From an uncultured Collinsella sp. (lineage in GTDB: Bacteria; Actinomycetota; Coriobacteriia; Coriobacteriales; Coriobacteriaceae): a DNA stretch of 20,981 nucleotides. The DNA is taken from the NCBI GenBank assembly GCA_958428675.1, contig CAUAGV010000007.1, positions 1 through 20,981 of the forward strand, given 5' to 3'. Shown in pieces: positions 5,426 to 12,741 of this stretch. A program made the position numbers and the translations under genes. Numbering within the stretch: the stretch's first letter is position 1; each line of letters starts with the position of its first letter. A model generated the notes under the pieces. It saw only the letters and a program-made list of their open reading frames with translations, was not told the origin of the DNA and ran no database searches.

Positions 5426-7879
5426 CTAGCCGCGGACCTCGCCGTTTACGCCCTTGCACACCTTGGTGACGATCTTCTGATGCGCCTTCTCGACTTCTTC
5501 GCTGGTGAGCGTGTGGTCGTCGGAGCGATACGTAAGCGCAAAGGCCATGGACTTCTTGCCCGCTCCGATGCGGATGGGATCGCGGTAGACGTCGAACAGG
5601 CGCACGCCCTCGAGCAGCTTGCCGCCGGCGCTGGTAATGCGGCGCTCAAGATCCTCGCAGGTCACAGCGTTGTCGACCACGATAGCAAGGTCGTGCTCAA
5701 CGGCAGGATACTGCGAGAACTCGCGGTAGTTCTCCTGGTTGCGGGCGCCCTTGATCAGCTTGTCCAGATCGAGCTCGAAGGCAACGACGACCTCGTCGAT
5801 GCCCATGGCTTCGCGCGCCTCGGGGTGGATCTCGCCGACCCAGCCCAGCACGGTGCCGCCGGACAGAACCTCGGCCGCACGACCCGGCTGCAAGAAAGCG
5901 TAGCCCTCGCCCTCGACGGGACGGAAGCGAACCTTCTCGATGCGCAGCTGGGCGAGCAGCTCCTCGACAATGCCCTTGCCAAAGAAGAAGCGCAGCTTGC
6001 GGTACTTCATGGTCCAAGACTGCTCGCTCCACTGGCCCGAGAGCACGCCCGCCACGGACTTAGTCTCCTTGGGCAGGCTGGCGTTCTCGCGGCCATGGAA
6101 CAGGCTGCCGACCTCGTACAGGTGCACGTTGGGCGTGCCGTGGGCCTCGTTATAGGCAACGGACTGCAGCAGGCCCGGCAGCAGCGAACGACGCATCTCG
6201 GTCTGCTCGGCTACCAGCGGGTTCATGAGCACCACGGGACAGCCGCGGCCTTCGGTGGACATACCGATCTTCTCCAGGTCGCCCGGGGCGGCAAAGCCAA
6301 AGGTCGTGGTCTCGTTGAGACCGCAGGCGCGCAGGATCTCGCCGACCTTACGGGTGAGCTTCTGCTCGCGGGTCAGGCCGCCGATGTGGTTCTTGGCAGC
6401 CGGAATGGTCGCCGTCACGCGGCCCATGCCCCACAGGCGCAGGACCTCCTCGATCAGGTCGATCTCGCGCGGCAGGTCGGGACGGAAGCTCGGCGGGGTG
6501 ACCATAAAGTCCTCGCCGTCGCGCTCGACGGTGCAGCCCAGGCGGGTGAGCGAGCGCTCGATAAAGTCAGGCTCGATGTCGGCGCCGCAGATGGCATGCA
6601 CGCGGGCCAGGCGCAGCTTAATGCTGTCGATGGTCTTGGGCGCGGGGAACACATCCACGTAGCCGGGAGCGACCTCGCCGCCGGCGATCTCCTCGATGAG
6701 CGCGCAGGTAACGTTGGCGACGTCCACGCAGCCGGTCTCATCGACCTGGCGCTCAAAGCGGATGGAGGCGTCGGAGATCAGCGAAAGGTCGCGGCTGGTA
6801 TGCGAGGTGCGGCCGGCGTTGAAGCAGGCACTCTCGACCATCACGTCAACGGTATCGTCCTCGATCTCGGAATCCATGCCACCCATAACGCCGGCCAACG
6901 CCACGGGGCGCTCGCCGTCGGTGATGAGGCCCATGCCGGCGTCGAGCACGCGCTCCTCGCCGTCGAGCGTCGTGAACTTCTCGTCCTGCTGGGCGGCACG
7001 AACCACCACACGACGGTGGCCATCGCGCTCGGCAAAGGTGTCCAGGTCAAAGGCGTGCAGCGGCTGACCGGTGAGCATCATCACGTAGTTGGTGATGTCG
7101 ACGATGTTGTTGTGCGGGCGCACGCCCAGGGCGTTGAGGCGCTTGGCCATCCAGTCTGGCGACGGGCCGACCTTGACGTTGCGCACGATGCGGGCAACGT
7201 AGCGGTCGCACAGGCCCTCGTCGGCGATCTCGACGGAAAGCTCGTCGTCGGTCGCGCGGCCGGTCTCGACCTTGATGGCGGGCAGCTCAACGTGGAAATC
7301 GCGGTCGAAGATGGCGCCGGTCTCGCGGGCCATGCCGATCATGGACAGGCAGTCGGGACGGTTGGGCGTGATCTCACAGTCGAGCACGGTGTCGCTCGAG
7401 CCCACGTACTCGGCAAACGGCATGCCGCAGGGCGTATCCTCGGGCAGGATCATGATGCCGGAGTGGTCGCCACCCAGGCCGAGCTCGCGCGCGGAGCAGT
7501 TCATGCCCATGGACACGACGCCGCGAAGCTTGCTCTTCTTGATCTTAACGTCGCCGGGAAGCACGGCGCCAATCATGGCCGTGACGATGTGGTCGCCGGC
7601 CTCGAAGTTCTGCGCGCCGCAGACGATCTGCAGCGGAGCGGGATTGCCGTCGGCGTCGAGATTCTTGTCGCCCACATCGACCGAGCACACATACATGTGG
7701 TCGCTATCGGGGTGCGGGATCTTGGTGAGCACCTTGGCGGTCACCACGTGGTCGAAGGACTCGCCCACGGTGTCGATCGCCTCGACCTCGGTGCCGGTAC
7801 GGATATATTCGTCCGAAAGGGTCTTGGGATCCTCCGGAATATCGATCATGGTCTTGAGCCAGTCGTAAGAAACGCGCAT
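5426..7879 (-). CDS. pheT: Phenylalanine--tRNA ligase beta subunit
   Basis: This is the beta subunit of the cytoplasmic alpha2-beta2 enzyme that charges tRNA-Phe; the beta chain binds the tRNA and edits Tyr-tRNA-Phe. The 817-aa length is normal. Domains visible in order: N-terminal MRVSYDWLKTMIDIP, an EMAP/OB-type tRNA-binding domain (about 40-155), the B3/B4 editing domain (about 222-398), the B5 domain (about 417-485, including TPPSFRPDLPREIDLIEEVL), a catalytic-like core, and a C-terminal ferredoxin-fold anticodon-binding domain starting near SQYPAVEHDLAIVVD. AAAGGAGA lies 8 bases before the ATG at 7879. It follows pheS after 63 bases in the same operon and shares its T-box control. A long open frame on the opposite strand across this gene is a composition artefact. 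Confidence 0.97.
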   Translation of the reverse strand: MRVSYDWLKTMIDIPEDPKTLSDEYIRTGTEVEAIDTVGESFDHVVTAKVLTKIPHPDSDHMYVCSVDVGDKNLDADGNPAPLQIVCGAQNFEAGDHIVTAMIGAVLPGDVKIKKSKLRGVVSMGMNCSARELGLGGDHSGIMILPEDTPCGMPFAEYVGSSDTVLDCEITPNRPDCLSMIGMARETGAIFDRDFHVELPAIKVETGRATDDELSVEIADEGLCDRYVARIVRNVKVGPSPDWMAKRLNALGVRPHNNIVDITNYVMMLTGQPLHAFDLDTFAERDGHRRVVVRAAQQDEKFTTLDGEERVLDAGMGLITDGERPVALAGVMGGMDSEIEDDTVDVMVESACFNAGRTSHTSRDLSLISDASIRFERQVDETGCVDVANVTCALIEEIAGGEVAPGYVDVFPAPKTIDSIKLRLARVHAICGADIEPDFIERSLTRLGCTVERDGEDFMVTPPSFRPDLPREIDLIEEVLRLWGMGRVTATIPAAKNHIGGLTREQKLTRKVGEILRACGLNETTTFGFAAPGDLEKIGMSTEGRGCPVVLMNPLVAEQTEMRRSLLPGLLQSVAYNEAHGTPNVHLYEVGSLFHGRENASLPKETKSVAGVLSGQWSEQSWTMKYRKLRFFFGKGIVEELLAQLRIEKVRFRPVEGEGYAFLQPGRAAEVLSGGTVLGWVGEIHPEAREAMGIDEVVVAFELDLDKLIKGARNQENYREFSQYPAVEHDLAIVVDNAVTCEDLERRITSAGGKLLEGVRLFDVYRDPIRIGAGKKSMAFALTYRSDDHTLTSEEVEKAHQKIVTKVCKGVNGEVRG

Positions 7880-7942
7880 CTAACTGGTCTCCTTTCATAA
7901 ATGCGGCTTTGAGCCGGAAACTGCAACTAAGAAGAAAGCGTT

Positions 7943-9019
7943 CTAGAACTGGTTCAAGAACCTCATGTCACCAGTCATCAACGTGCGCAGGTCGGGCAGG
8001 TCGTAGCGCAGTGCCGCGACGCGCTCGGCGCCAATACCAAAGGCGAAGCCGGTGTACTTCTCGGGGTCGATGCCGCAGTTGATCAGGACGTTGGGGTCGA
8101 CCATGCCGCAGCCCAGGATCTCGATCCAGCCGCTGTGCTTGCAGAAGTTGCAGCCCTTGCCGCCGCACACGTGGCAGCTCACGTCCACCTCGCAGGAAGG
8201 CTCGGTGAAGGGGAAGAAGTGCGGGCGATAGCGCGTCTTGCGATCCTCGCCAAACATGCACTTAACAAAGTAGTCGAGCGTGCCCTTAAGATCGCCAAAG
8301 GTGATACCCTCGTCGACGACCAGGCCCTCGATCTGGTTGAACTGCGGCAGGTGGCAGGCGTCGGCCGTGTCGGGACGGTAGACGGTGCCCGGGCAGATCA
8401 TGTAGATGGGCGGCTTCTGCGACTCCATGGTGTGGATCTGCACGCCCGAGGTCTGGGTGCGCAGCAGCACGTCGGACTCGCCGTGAGCGTGAGCCTCGGG
8501 ATGCGCGACGCTGCCGGGGTTGTTGTCGACCACATAGAACGTGTCGCGAGCCGAGCGGCTCGGATGATCCATGGGCGCGTTGAGCGCGGTGAAGTTGTAG
8601 TAGGAGGTATCGACCATGGGGCCGGACTCGACGGTGTAGCCGATGCCGCAGAAGATGTCCTCGGCCTCCTCGATGATCTGCTTGATCAGGTGCTGGTGAC
8701 CGATCTGCGGACGGATGCCCGGCAGCGTGATGTCGACGGCCTCGTGCTCGAGTGCGTGCTTGAGGGCGGCGGCCTTCATCTCGGTGGTGCGCTCGTCGAG
8801 CATGCCCTCGATCAGCTGGCGCATCTCGTTGGCGCGTTTGCCCATCATGGGACGATCCTCGGGAGCGAGCTTGCCCATCATGCGCATCAGGCCGGTGATA
8901 CGGCCCTTGCGGCCGAGCAGCTCAACGCGCGCGGCCTCGAGCTTGGCGGCGTCGTCAGCGCTAGTGACGAGCTCCTTGGCCTCTTCCTCGAGTTTGACCA
9001 GATCATCAATCAGACTCAT
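7943..9019 (-). CDS. pheS: Phenylalanine--tRNA ligase alpha subunit
   Basis: This is the catalytic subunit of phenylalanyl-tRNA synthetase. I take the ATG at 9019 (MSLIDDLVKLEEEAKEL), giving 358 aa. The open frame extends upstream to 9202, but that part lies in the T-box leader and cannot be coding, and AAAGGGA sits just before 9019. The N-terminus is a predicted coiled coil that binds tRNA (about 1-90). The class II core has motif 2 around YRPDTADACHLPQFNQIEG and motif 3 in GFAFGIGAERVAALRYDLPD near the C-terminus. A Cys-rich insert, CHVCGGKGCNFC, is the kind seen in many bacterial PheS proteins. The C-terminus MTGDMRFLNQF is typical. Confidence 0.97.
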   Translation of the reverse strand: MSLIDDLVKLEEEAKELVTSADDAAKLEAARVELLGRKGRITGLMRMMGKLAPEDRPMMGKRANEMRQLIEGMLDERTTEMKAAALKHALEHEAVDITLPGIRPQIGHQHLIKQIIEEAEDIFCGIGYTVESGPMVDTSYYNFTALNAPMDHPSRSARDTFYVVDNNPGSVAHPEAHAHGESDVLLRTQTSGVQIHTMESQKPPIYMICPGTVYRPDTADACHLPQFNQIEGLVVDEGITFGDLKGTLDYFVKCMFGEDRKTRYRPHFFPFTEPSCEVDVSCHVCGGKGCNFCKHSGWIEILGCGMVDPNVLINCGIDPEKYTGFAFGIGAERVAALRYDLPDLRTLMTGDMRFLNQF

Positions 9020-9104
9020 GTCTTCCCTTTCGTCTCTCGCACATCCGCGCTCCGGGACGGCTGACGCCGCCCGATGTTGCGGATGCGCGGCCCGGTTCGG
9101 TAAC

Positions 9105-9146
9105 AAAAAAACCGCCCTCGGGCATGTACATTGCCCAAGGACGGTT
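9105..9146 (-). terminator. T-box regulated terminator
   Basis: On the minus strand AACCGTCCTTGGGCA (9146-9132) pairs with TGCCCGAGGGCGGTT (9124-9110), with one mismatch or wobble, followed by a seven-T run (9111-9105). Its 5' arm lies immediately after the T-box, so it is mutually exclusive with the antiterminator. It lies about 85 bases before the pheS start. Confidence 0.88.
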
Positions 9147-9386
9147 GAATTCCGCGGTACCACCTTGTTTGACACGGCGGATGTCTGGCCCGCCGCGCCC
9201 ACTCTGTGCCTCTTGTCGCGAGGCTCACGGCTTCCCTACTGGGACTTTGCTGCCACTGGCCGCGTGCCCGTTGAGGTCGCTGCTCGGGAGTGAACGCTTG
9301 GCCCTTGCCACCGCAGGAAGGCTTGCAGCCCATGACCTTCCCTCTCTTGCCGGCGACGCGGCGGGCAAAACCCTCTCCGTCAACGC
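9105..9386 (-). ncRNA. T-box leader (phenylalanine, UUC specifier) controlling pheST
   Basis: The minus strand shows the invariant T-box AAGGTGGTACCGCGG (9166-9152) followed by a terminator. The base of Stem I is formed by CGTTGA (9385-9380) pairing with TCAACG (9274-9269). It is followed by the GGAGAG (GA-motif) sequence and, on the 3' side, by GTTCACTCCC, which contains the probable specifier TTC (9294-9292), a Phe codon. Uncharged tRNA-Phe should pair with the specifier and, through its CCA end, with the TGGT bulge, stabilising the antiterminator. The pairing is read by eye, so Stems II and III are not assigned. Confidence 0.9.
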
Positions 9387-9396
9387 ATTGGGCTAT

Positions 9397-9405
9397 AGGA
9401 TAACA
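9397..9405 (-). promoter_or_regulatory. Candidate promoter of pheST
   Basis: The minus strand has TGTTATCCT, an extended -10 (TGn-TATCCT) about 11 bases upstream of the first paired base of the T-box Stem I. TATAGC (9397-9392) is an alternative -10. No good -35 is seen. Confidence 0.4.
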
Positions 9406-9523
9406 CATTTCGCGAGCGCATCGCCGCGTTCCGTTTTGTTCGCGCTGGGTACAAGGCAGGTAGCTGTGCAAACTGGCCGCGCACCCGCCTGCGGCGCTCG
9501 GCCTGCGAGATTAAGGATACGGT

Positions 9524-11107
9524 ATGGGAAAGAAACTCGATAAGAAGGCCAAGGCCGCCGTGGCAAAGGCCGCCAAGGGCGTCAAGGCCGCTAAAGTCGA
9601 CAAGGCCGTCAAAAAGTTCCGCAAACTCGAGGGCAAGCTGTGGACTCGCGAGTACCTGCTCAAGATTGCCGAGTTCGATGGAGCGACGATTGCTCCTGCC
9701 AACGGCGCTGCCGCCCGTGCCGACGCCATGGGCACGCTTGCCGGCGAGCATCACAAGCTGCTGACCAGCGAGAAGTCCGTTGAGCTCGTACGCTCGTTAG
9801 CGCGCGAGACGGTTGCAGGCGGACACGTAGACGACCCGCAGCTGCTCGACGAGATTCGCGTGCTCGGCCGCGACCAGCGCGAGGCAAGCGTTATTCCTAC
9901 CGAGGAGGCCGAGGCCTGGACCAGGCTCACCTGCGAGGCCGACGCCGTGTGGCATAAGGCCAAGACGGCCAACGACTGGGCGAGCTTTGAGCCCTATGTG
10001 GATAGAATCGTCGCCCAACTTAAGCATCAGGCCGAACTCATGGACCCCAAGCGCGACCCATACGACGTTTGGCTCGACCAGTACGAGCGCGGCCTTTCCG
10101 CCAAGAGCTTCGACGCGTTTTGCGAGGAGGTCAAGGCCACGGTCGTGCCGCTCGTGCACGCCATCGGCGAGCGCGGCCAGCAGCCCGATGCCGACTTTTT
10201 GCACGCCCGCGTGCCCGAGGCCGCCCAGCGCGCCATGAGCTTCGACCTGATGAAGCTCGTCGGCCTGAACCTGGACGACACCACGCTTGCCTTTACCGAG
10301 CACCCGTTTAGCGAGGGCTTTGCCGTGGGTGACGCGCGCATCGCGACACACATCTACGAGGACGATTGCATCTCCAACGTCTACAGCATCATCCACGAGG
10401 CGGGGCACACCATGTACGAGCTGGGCGTCAATCCCGCCTATGCGCGCACCCGCCTGGAGGGCGGCACCTCCATGGGCATCCACGAGAGCCAGAGCCGCTT
10501 CTTTGAGAACACCGTGGGCCGCAGCCGTGCCTTTATGGGGCCGCTGCTCGAGGTGCTGCGCCGCCACGCACCCGAGGTCTACGGCGACGTCGACGAGGAC
10601 ACGCTCTACCACGCCGTGAACATCGCGCAGCCTTCGCTGATCCGCACCGAGGCCGACGAGCTCACCTATCCGCTGCACGTTATGGTGCGCTACGAGATCG
10701 AGCGCATGCTGTTTGCCGGCGAGGCCACGGCCAAGGACATCCCCGCGCTTTGGAATCGCTTTATGGATGAGTACCTGGGCATTCCCGTTCCCGACGACAC
10801 GCACGGCTGCCTACAGGATACGCACTGGAGCGGCGGCTCGTTTGGCTACTTCCCCACGTATGCGCTGGGCAGCGCCTACGACGCCATGTTCGTGCCGGCC
10901 ATGTGCCGCGACGGCGTCGACCTTACCGGTGCCTGCGCGAGCGGCGATCTGGCGCCCGTCCGTGCCTGGCTGGGCGAGCACATTTGGCAGTGGGGCCGCG
11001 CCAAAGACGCGCCGGAGCTCATCAAGAGCGCCTGCGGTATGGCGTTCGATGCCCGCTACTACTGCAGCTACCTCCAGGACAAGTTCACCACGCTGTACGA
11101 GCTGTAA
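9524..11107 (+). CDS. M32 family metallocarboxypeptidase (Taq type)
   Basis: This is a zinc-dependent carboxypeptidase that trims C-terminal residues from peptides, probably cytoplasmic (no signal peptide). Of 527 aa, the zinc motif HEAGH is at 291-295 and the third-ligand region GIHESQSRFFEN at 318-329 (E321 is the likely ligand). FTEHPF (257-262) is another family block. AAGGAT (9513-9518) precedes the ATG by 5 bases. The first about 40 residues are a Lys/Ala-rich tail (KAKAAVAKAAKGVKAAKVDK) that is not part of the usual family fold; the conserved region starts near REYLLKIAEFDGATIAP. It is divergent from pheS and has its own terminator. Family assignment is secure; the role of the tail is unknown. 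Confidence 0.93.
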   Translation: MGKKLDKKAKAAVAKAAKGVKAAKVDKAVKKFRKLEGKLWTREYLLKIAEFDGATIAPANGAAARADAMGTLAGEHHKLLTSEKSVELVRSLARETVAGGHVDDPQLLDEIRVLGRDQREASVIPTEEAEAWTRLTCEADAVWHKAKTANDWASFEPYVDRIVAQLKHQAELMDPKRDPYDVWLDQYERGLSAKSFDAFCEEVKATVVPLVHAIGERGQQPDADFLHARVPEAAQRAMSFDLMKLVGLNLDDTTLAFTEHPFSEGFAVGDARIATHIYEDDCISNVYSIIHEAGHTMYELGVNPAYARTRLEGGTSMGIHESQSRFFENTVGRSRAFMGPLLEVLRRHAPEVYGDVDEDTLYHAVNIAQPSLIRTEADELTYPLHVMVRYEIERMLFAGEATAKDIPALWNRFMDEYLGIPVPDDTHGCLQDTHWSGGSFGYFPTYALGSAYDAMFVPAMCRDGVDLTGACASGDLAPVRAWLGEHIWQWGRAKDAPELIKSACGMAFDARYYCSYLQDKFTTLYEL

Positions 11108-11130
11108 AGCTTAGGCGACACGCCAACGCA

Positions 11131-11172
11131 AAGGGGGCGCCGCGGAATTGGTTCCGCGGCGCCCCCCCCTTT
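11131..11172 (+). terminator. Terminator of the M32 carboxypeptidase gene
   Basis: A perfect 15-bp GC-rich stem pairs 11133-11147 (GGGGGCGCCGCGGAA) with 11152-11166 around TTGG, followed by CCC and TTT. It lies 24 bases after the stop codon. The T run is short but the stem is very stable. Confidence 0.8.
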
Positions 11173-11174
11173 CA

Positions 11175-11269
11175 CCTAGTCATTGGGGACGTTCTTTAAT
11201 GACTAGTCGTTTGGGACACTCTTTGCCAGCCAGAAGCACGGATGACGAAGAGTGTCCCCAATGACTAGG
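11175..11269. repeat. REP-like nested palindromic element bounded by CCTAGTCATTGGGGAC
   Basis: The ends are a perfect 16-bp inverted repeat: CCTAGTCATTGGGGAC (11175-11190) and its complement at 11254-11269. Inside, a second AATGACTAG (11199-11207) can pair with the left end to form a 9-bp hairpin. CTAGTCGTTTGGGACACTCTT (11203-11223) pairs almost fully with the right end (11249-11269). The element can therefore fold as one long stem or as two adjacent hairpins. It is non-coding, lies between convergent genes, and looks like a REP/BIME unit of the kind moved by REP-associated tyrosine transposases. No transposase is in the window. Confidence 0.7.
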
Positions 11270-11298
11270 TTGACGCCGATGTCTTGGCAACGTCGAGC

Positions 11299-11328
11299 AG
11301 TTACGCGGTTTGGTAAAACCGCGTAACT
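11299..11328. repeat. Perfect 13-bp-arm hairpin overlapping the glmM stop codon
   Basis: AGTTACGCGGTTT (11299-11311) pairs with AAACCGCGTAACT (11316-11328) around GGTA. The right arm includes two bases of the glmM stop codon (11327-11329). There is no T run on either strand, so it is not a classic terminator, though it may help end glmM transcription or protect the 3' end of the message. Confidence 0.65.
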
Positions 11329-12658
11329 AAAGGGCTTCGAGTGCAGCGGCGATGCGCTTCATGGCGGCATCGGCGGCTGCCTGGTCAGGAGCTTCGGCCA
11401 GTACGCGGATCACCGACTCGGTTCCGCTCTTGCGCACGAGCACGCGGCCCTCGCCCGCCAGCGCGGCCTCGGCCTCGGCGATCGCATTCTGCACGCCCAT
11501 GTTCTCGAGCGCGGCGTCCTTGTCGGCCACGCGCACGGCAACCTGCGCCTGCGGCAGCAGCTTGCACGGAGCCGTGAGCTGCGAGAGCGTCTCGCGCTCG
11601 GCACGAATCACTTCCATCACGCGCAGCGAGGTCATAATGCCGTCGCCCGTGCACTCGATATCGCCAAAGATCGTATGGCCCGTCTGCTCGCCGCCCAGGC
11701 TGTAGCCGCCCTCGCGCATCTTGGCATACACGTGACGGTCGCCCACGCCGCTGGTCACGGCGCTCAGTCCGGCAAGCTCCAGCGACTTGACCAGACCAAA
11801 GTTGCTGGCGATCGTCGGTACCACGGTACCGCCCGAGAGACGCCCGTGCTTGTTCAGATACACGCCGCACACGTACAGGATCTGGTCGCCGTCTACCACG
11901 CGGCCGCGTTCATCCACGGCCAGGCAGCGGTCGGCATCTCCGTCATAGGCAAAACCCACGTCCAGGCCCTGCTCCACCACGTGACGCTGCAGGCGCTCCA
12001 TATGCGTGGAGCCGCAGTCGACGTTGATGTTAAAGCCATCGGGCGCGGCATTGATCACGCGCACGTCGGCACCGAGCGCGTCAAACACCGGCTTGGCCAC
12101 CGAGGAAGCCGAGCCGTTGGCGCAGTCGATACCGATCTTGACGCCCTGCAGCGAAAAGTTCGCACTTGCAATGAGCGAAGCAATGTAGCGGTTGCGACCC
12201 TGCATGTAGTCCACCGTGGCGCCGATGTGGTTGCCCGTGGCCAGCGGCACCTCGCTCTTGCCATCGATGTAGTCCTCGATGAGCTCCAGCACGTCCTCGT
12301 CCATCTTAAAGCCGTCGCTGTTGACGAGCTTAATGCCGTTATCGCAAAACGGGTTGTGGCTCGCGCTGATCATGATGCCGCAATCGAAGCAGCCTTCCAC
12401 AGTCTGATGCGCTACGCCTGGCGTGGGGATCACGTGCAGCATATAGGCGTCCGCACCGCTCGCGACCAGGCCGCTCACCAGCGCCGCCTCAAACATATAA
12501 CTCGAGCGACGTGTGTCCTTGCCCACGATGACGCGCGCCTTGCGCTCGCGGTTGGCGCCGTAATACCAGCCCACAAAACGGCCAATCTTATAAGCGTGCT
12601 CTACCGTCAGCCCAACGTTGGCCTCACCGCGAAAGCCGTCGGTGCCAAAGTACTTCAT
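11327..12658 (-). CDS. glmM: Phosphoglucosamine mutase
   Basis: This enzyme converts glucosamine-6-phosphate to glucosamine-1-phosphate, a step toward UDP-N-acetylglucosamine for peptidoglycan. At 443 aa it has the usual length. The N-terminus is MKYFGTDGFRG. The phosphoserine loop SASHNP (98-103) makes S100 the catalytic residue. The metal loop DGDADR is at 239-244, the sugar-binding GEQTGH at 323-328, and the phosphate-binding RKSGTE at 409-414. These distinguish GlmM well from general phosphoglucomutases. AAGGAGAG lies just upstream of the ATG at 12658. Cytoplasmic. It follows the DUF4012 gene on the same strand, but a hairpin terminator separates them, so it probably has its own promoter or depends on read-through. 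Confidence 0.96.
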   Translation of the reverse strand: MKYFGTDGFRGEANVGLTVEHAYKIGRFVGWYYGANRERKARVIVGKDTRRSSYMFEAALVSGLVASGADAYMLHVIPTPGVAHQTVEGCFDCGIMISASHNPFCDNGIKLVNSDGFKMDEDVLELIEDYIDGKSEVPLATGNHIGATVDYMQGRNRYIASLIASANFSLQGVKIGIDCANGSASSVAKPVFDALGADVRVINAAPDGFNINVDCGSTHMERLQRHVVEQGLDVGFAYDGDADRCLAVDERGRVVDGDQILYVCGVYLNKHGRLSGGTVVPTIASNFGLVKSLELAGLSAVTSGVGDRHVYAKMREGGYSLGGEQTGHTIFGDIECTGDGIMTSLRVMEVIRAERETLSQLTAPCKLLPQAQVAVRVADKDAALENMGVQNAIAEAEAALAGEGRVLVRKSGTESVIRVLAEAPDQAAADAAMKRIAAALEAL

Positions 12659-12670
12659 GCGCTCTCCTTA

Positions 12671-12704
12671 CAAAATAGGGGCGAACAGATTGCCTGTCCG
12701 CCCC
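12671..12704 (-). terminator. Terminator of the DUF4012 gene, upstream of glmM
   Basis: On the minus strand GGGGCGGACAG pairs with CTGTTCGCCCC (outer bases 12704 and 12678) around GCAAT, followed by TATTTTG. The one non-Watson-Crick pair is a G-T on the minus strand but A-C on the plus strand, so the hairpin favours minus-strand RNA. Read-through would supply glmM. Confidence 0.6.
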
Positions 12705-12741
12705 AAAATGGTACTCGATTATCTGCGCTACCAGAAAAACC

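Noticed and set aside
5480..7900. 806-codon open frame on the plus strand, antisense to pheT
   Set aside because: It mirrors a clear pheT gene, has no ribosome binding site, and its Leu/Ala/His/Asp-rich composition is what GC-rich antisense frames produce.
9020..9202. N-terminal extension of pheS to 9202
   Set aside because: It would translate through the T-box antiterminator and terminator; the ATG at 9019 has the ribosome binding site and the normal PheS N-terminus.
9797..10804. 335-codon minus-strand frame inside the M32 gene
   Set aside because: Antisense shadow of a well-supported gene with HEAGH and HESQS motifs.
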